DNA of 64,000 nt, from assembly GCF_000003855.2 (NCBI RefSeq), contig NW_003101666.1, forward strand, positions 1,119,242 to 1,183,241. The letters run 5' to 3'. Both the position numbers and the translations under genes were made by a program. This document shows positions 61,206 through 64,000 of this stretch, in pieces (positions within the stretch are counted from its first letter, which is position 1; each line of letters opens with the position of its first letter). The stretch comes from Blastomyces gilchristii SLH14081 (Eukaryota; Ascomycota; Eurotiomycetes; Onygenales; Ajellomycetaceae). The notes beneath the pieces were generated by a model. It did not search any database. It was given only the letters and a program-made list of their open reading frames with translations, and was not told the origin of the DNA.

Positions 61206-63446
61206 GTATTCACTTATTCTGATTTCTTACATTCTCTCAGTGTGTTTAATATGAACTTCTCTTATATCTGATTTACAGAACTCTTATTCATGAAATTAAG
61301 TCTGTGACTGATTGTATCAGGTATCACAGTGTCTGATTTCTTTCAGTATTTGATATGAAGATTATACACTTGAAACTCTGAGATTCAATGTACTAAGTTT
61401 TTAAAAGATTTTATTATTAATTGTAGATAGACAAGACTTTTGTAATCTGTGATTACTGTTGTTATATGTCTGTTATCAATATATCTATCTTATAACATCA
61501 GTGTGTACTTGATTACTAGTAATTTCTTTTTATATACTGAGTAATTGAGCTCAGCGCCTGATAGTTTTCTATCATTATATATCATCAGATACAGCTTGCT
61601 ATTCTTACTCATCTGTAGAAGAGTATCTCTGATAGCTTATTTAAATATATCTGTCTTGATGTAGAAAGATTTATCACAATCTGATTAAATAAGTACTGAG
61701 AATATTATTATATATTCTCTCAGTGTGAGAAAAGCCTCTTCATATATAATATTTCAGATAATTAACTGAAACTTCTTCTTCTGCAGATTAGCATCTGTTT
61801 CTCTTAAGAGATTTAAGAGTGATACAGCTATTCATATGAAATTCTTGATAAATCTGTGATAATATAAGATTAACTTAAGAAACTGTTGTCTATAATGTAT
61901 ATCTCTCAGTCACAGTTAATTCACTATAACATTCAATTTCTCTGAGATGAGATATATACAGTTATCACTTACTATATATTCTATAAACTTCAACTCTTCT
62001 GTTTCAAACACACACTTTATTAATTTAGTGTAAAGCTTATACTCTGTCAGAGTTATAAGCACTTCATTAAAATGCTTCAGATATTCATTGTATAAGTTTG
62101 AGAAGAATAGAATGTTATTCAGACATATAAGATATAAGGTTTTATTCTGTTTATAAAGAATTATATTCATCATCATTTGAAAGATGATAGATGTATTTAT
62201 CAGACTGAATAACATTGTCAGAAATTTAAACTTCTCTCATTATATATTAAATACAGTTTGTGATACTGATAGTTTATTTACATAGATCTGTTAATATTCT
62301 GAGAGAAGATTAATCTTTAATAGATATCAGATGTTTCTGACTGTATTCAACTGTTATTGAATCTGTAATAATAAGTATCTGTTCTTGATTATAAGCATGT
62401 TAAGTACTTGATAATTAATACACATCTGTCACTTCTTATCTGTCTTTTTTATGAATAGAACTGAGAAGTCTTACATGCTTAATAAGAGTTGTATAAGATC
62501 ATGTTCTAGAAGGTCTGTGATCTGATACTTCTGTTCTTTGAGATGTGTTTGTGACAGAGAATATGAATTTTAATTGACTGGTTTTATATTTCTCATGTTG
62601 ATCTCATGTACAAATTCTTGTTCTGATGACAATTCTGATAAAAGACCTGTTCAGAAGATCTTTTCATACTTCTTCAGAAGTTTCTTTATATACTTATTCT
62701 TCTACATATTCTTTATCTTGATTTTCTTCACTTTCAGATCTTATATAATATACAGAATGCTTTCAGATAAGATCTTATAAATTATTCTCTTTACTTATTA
62801 ATATGTAAGCAGATTTAATTCTTTTATATCAGAGATGTGAAATGTTCTTCTCATATCAGTTAATAGAATTATATGAACTGTTTTCTTTCTATCAGTTAAC
62901 TGTATATAATATGTACATCATTGAATCTGCAGATTGAATCTTTAAAATCAATTAAGTTTAAGAATAAGATTGTATTTCATATTCTACAGCTCTCATGCCT
63001 AAATATAGCAAGATCATTCTTCAAAGTACAAGAGAACTCTTACTCTTGCAGGTGATACTAAATATTAATTATTAGATAATTTTATATATCAGAGATTCTT
63101 CACTCAGCAGATCTCTTTTAGTCTTCAGATTATATAATTATTAATATATTATATAGAAGCTTCTGTATCTGCTAATACTTTTACAGCTATTTCTTAATTC
63201 TTACTTAAGTGCTCTCTATATATTAACATTTCAGATCTTAAGATATTGAGATAAGTATCTGCTTCTTCATTCTTATCTGCATCTTATTCAGAAGCCTGCT
63301 TTCTCTTGATATTCACAGAATTCAGAGAGTCATCTAATACAGAAATCTCTTTCACTTTAAAGACTTTTTATAGAATATTAGTGAGTGTCTTCAAGCTCAC
63401 TAATTCTGCTAGTTTTTTAACTTCCTTGCTTTTCTTAACTGTGTAT
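61206..63446 (-). mobile_element. Element D, right part: protease, reverse transcriptase, RNase H
   Basis: Minus-strand landmarks in order from the right: LADTEASI at about 63155-63178 (retropepsin DTGAS with Gly changed to Glu), SVLFIKKTDKK and MCINYQVLN near 62430-62480 (RT start), MLFSLINTSIIFQMMM at 62215, ICLNNILFFSNLYNEYLKHF (polymerase site, Asp-Asp changed to Asn-Asn), KLYTKLIKCVFETEELKFIEYIVSD, and RNase H ALSSITQYIKRN-type sequence near 61513-61566. Integrase continues at 47588 and below, across element A. The gag end is cut by the LTR at 63452. Confidence 0.75.
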
Positions 63447-63451
63447 ACTGT

Positions 63452-63994
63452 TGTAACGTGACGGAACTGAAGTGGTGGCTAGTCAGCGGTGTCATGTAGA
63501 GATAGTTGTTTAAGAAGCTGTATAAGTGAGCTTGACTATCTTGCTTAAATAGTGAGCTTGTAGACTACAGAGTTATTGCAAGAATATCACAGATATAATA
63601 CTTAGTATACTAAGAAGATTATATAAGACATGCAGTAACTCTTGTATATATTTCAGTAGAAGAAAAATGAATCACTGACTTCTTTAATGAGAAGCCAGTA
63701 TCTAGCTATTCTATATAGATAATGAGTGAATACTCTTCTCTCATTTCATAAGTAAGAATAGCTGAAGTGATATCTCAGCAGTGTCTTACTATCAAGAAAG
63801 AGTAATCTGCTAATCTTGTATAGAAGCAGAGTTCTTATATTCATTAATCAGATCTTTCTATGATATATTTAAATAATATCATAGAGTGATTGAAAACTGG
63901 TTCAAACAGTCTGCAGAATGAATGAAATCATCTGTATGAAGTAATAAGCTGTGTGAAACTATAGCAGAGTCTTGATACAGCTGAGAATGTGATA
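63452..63994 (-). repeat. Inverted A-family LTR, probably 3' LTR of element C leaving the window
   Basis: 543 bp whose reverse complement aligns along its full length to the element A LTRs (ending CACGTTACA, beginning TATCAC). The six bases at 63995-64000 read GAGTAT on the minus strand, matching the GAATAT just before A's 3' LTR. I therefore infer that the interior of a minus-strand element lies to the right. The left flank is ACTGT; the right flank does not match it, so it is not a simple solo LTR. Confidence 0.7.
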
Positions 63995-64000
63995 ATACTC

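Larger units (their letters stand above)
38860..64000. other. AT-rich isochore of RIP-decayed transposons
   Basis: From about 38.86 kb to the window end the sequence is dominated by A and T. Coding remnants are riddled with TAA/TGA/TAG where the family expects Trp, Gln or Arg, and with Gly-to-Glu/Asp changes, as expected from RIP. Small GC-richer islands remain at about 39105-39260, 43030-43060, 45374-45463, 47594-47700, 50950-51130, 56520-56705 and 63455-63480. No intact host gene was found. Confidence 0.85.

Noticed and set aside
38860..64000. CRISPR-like or centromeric satellite array
   Set aside because: No regularly spaced short repeats; the repetition is accounted for by LTR pairs, TIRs and RIP-induced low complexity.

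Overview
The window looks like nuclear DNA of a filamentous ascomycete. Genes carry short GT-AG introns, and the right third is an AT-rich block of transposons decayed by C-to-T/G-to-A transitions, the signature of repeat-induced point mutation (RIP). The gene content plus gypsy-filled AT-rich isochores fits an onygenalean dimorphic fungus (Ajellomycetaceae, for example a Blastomyces or Emmonsia relative). That placement is inference; no marker here proves the species.

Region 1 (about 1-38.86 kb) is ordinary gene territory with long intergenic spaces. In order: a mitochondrial-type holo-ACP synthase (PPT2, +); a histidinol-phosphatase (HIS2, three exons, +); an FKBP12-type prolyl isomerase (six exons, +); an Msb2-like signalling mucin (-); two decayed genes, one ending in a Myb/SANT-like domain and one an AIM9-like/APH-fold kinase with an in-frame stop and frameshifts; a 1049-residue probable mitochondrial protein of unknown function (-); VPS36 of ESCRT-II (three exons, -); and, divergent from it, a THP3/LENG8-type SAC3/GANP-domain protein (three exons, +). 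These are mostly unrelated housekeeping genes with no operon-like logic. VPS36 and THP3 share a 543-bp intergenic promoter region.

Region 2 (about 38.86-64 kb) is an AT-rich transposon graveyard. From left to right it holds an internally deleted 1201-bp pogo/Fot1-like DNA transposon with 75-bp terminal inverted repeats and TA duplications; a LINE remnant (-); a tRNA-like sequence; and a nest of LTR retrotransposons. Element D (Ty3/gypsy, -) is split between its RNase H and integrase by element A (Ty3/gypsy chromovirus, +, 544-bp LTRs, target duplication TCATT). Element A is itself split within RNase H by element B (gypsy-type, -, 309-bp LTRs, target duplication TATAA). A further LTR of the A family lies inverted at the right edge and probably begins an element that leaves the window. 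The two LTRs of A differ in their first 64 bases only by RIP-type transitions, all in one direction, so RIP can be read directly.

I did not find a convincing undescribed functional system. The most unusual parts are the three-layer nest with both target duplications intact, the asymmetric RIP between LTR pairs, the internally deleted pogo element, an uninterrupted 138-codon frame in the otherwise stop-riddled element A, and a promoter-like island with three UUCG-type hairpins near 21.6 kb.
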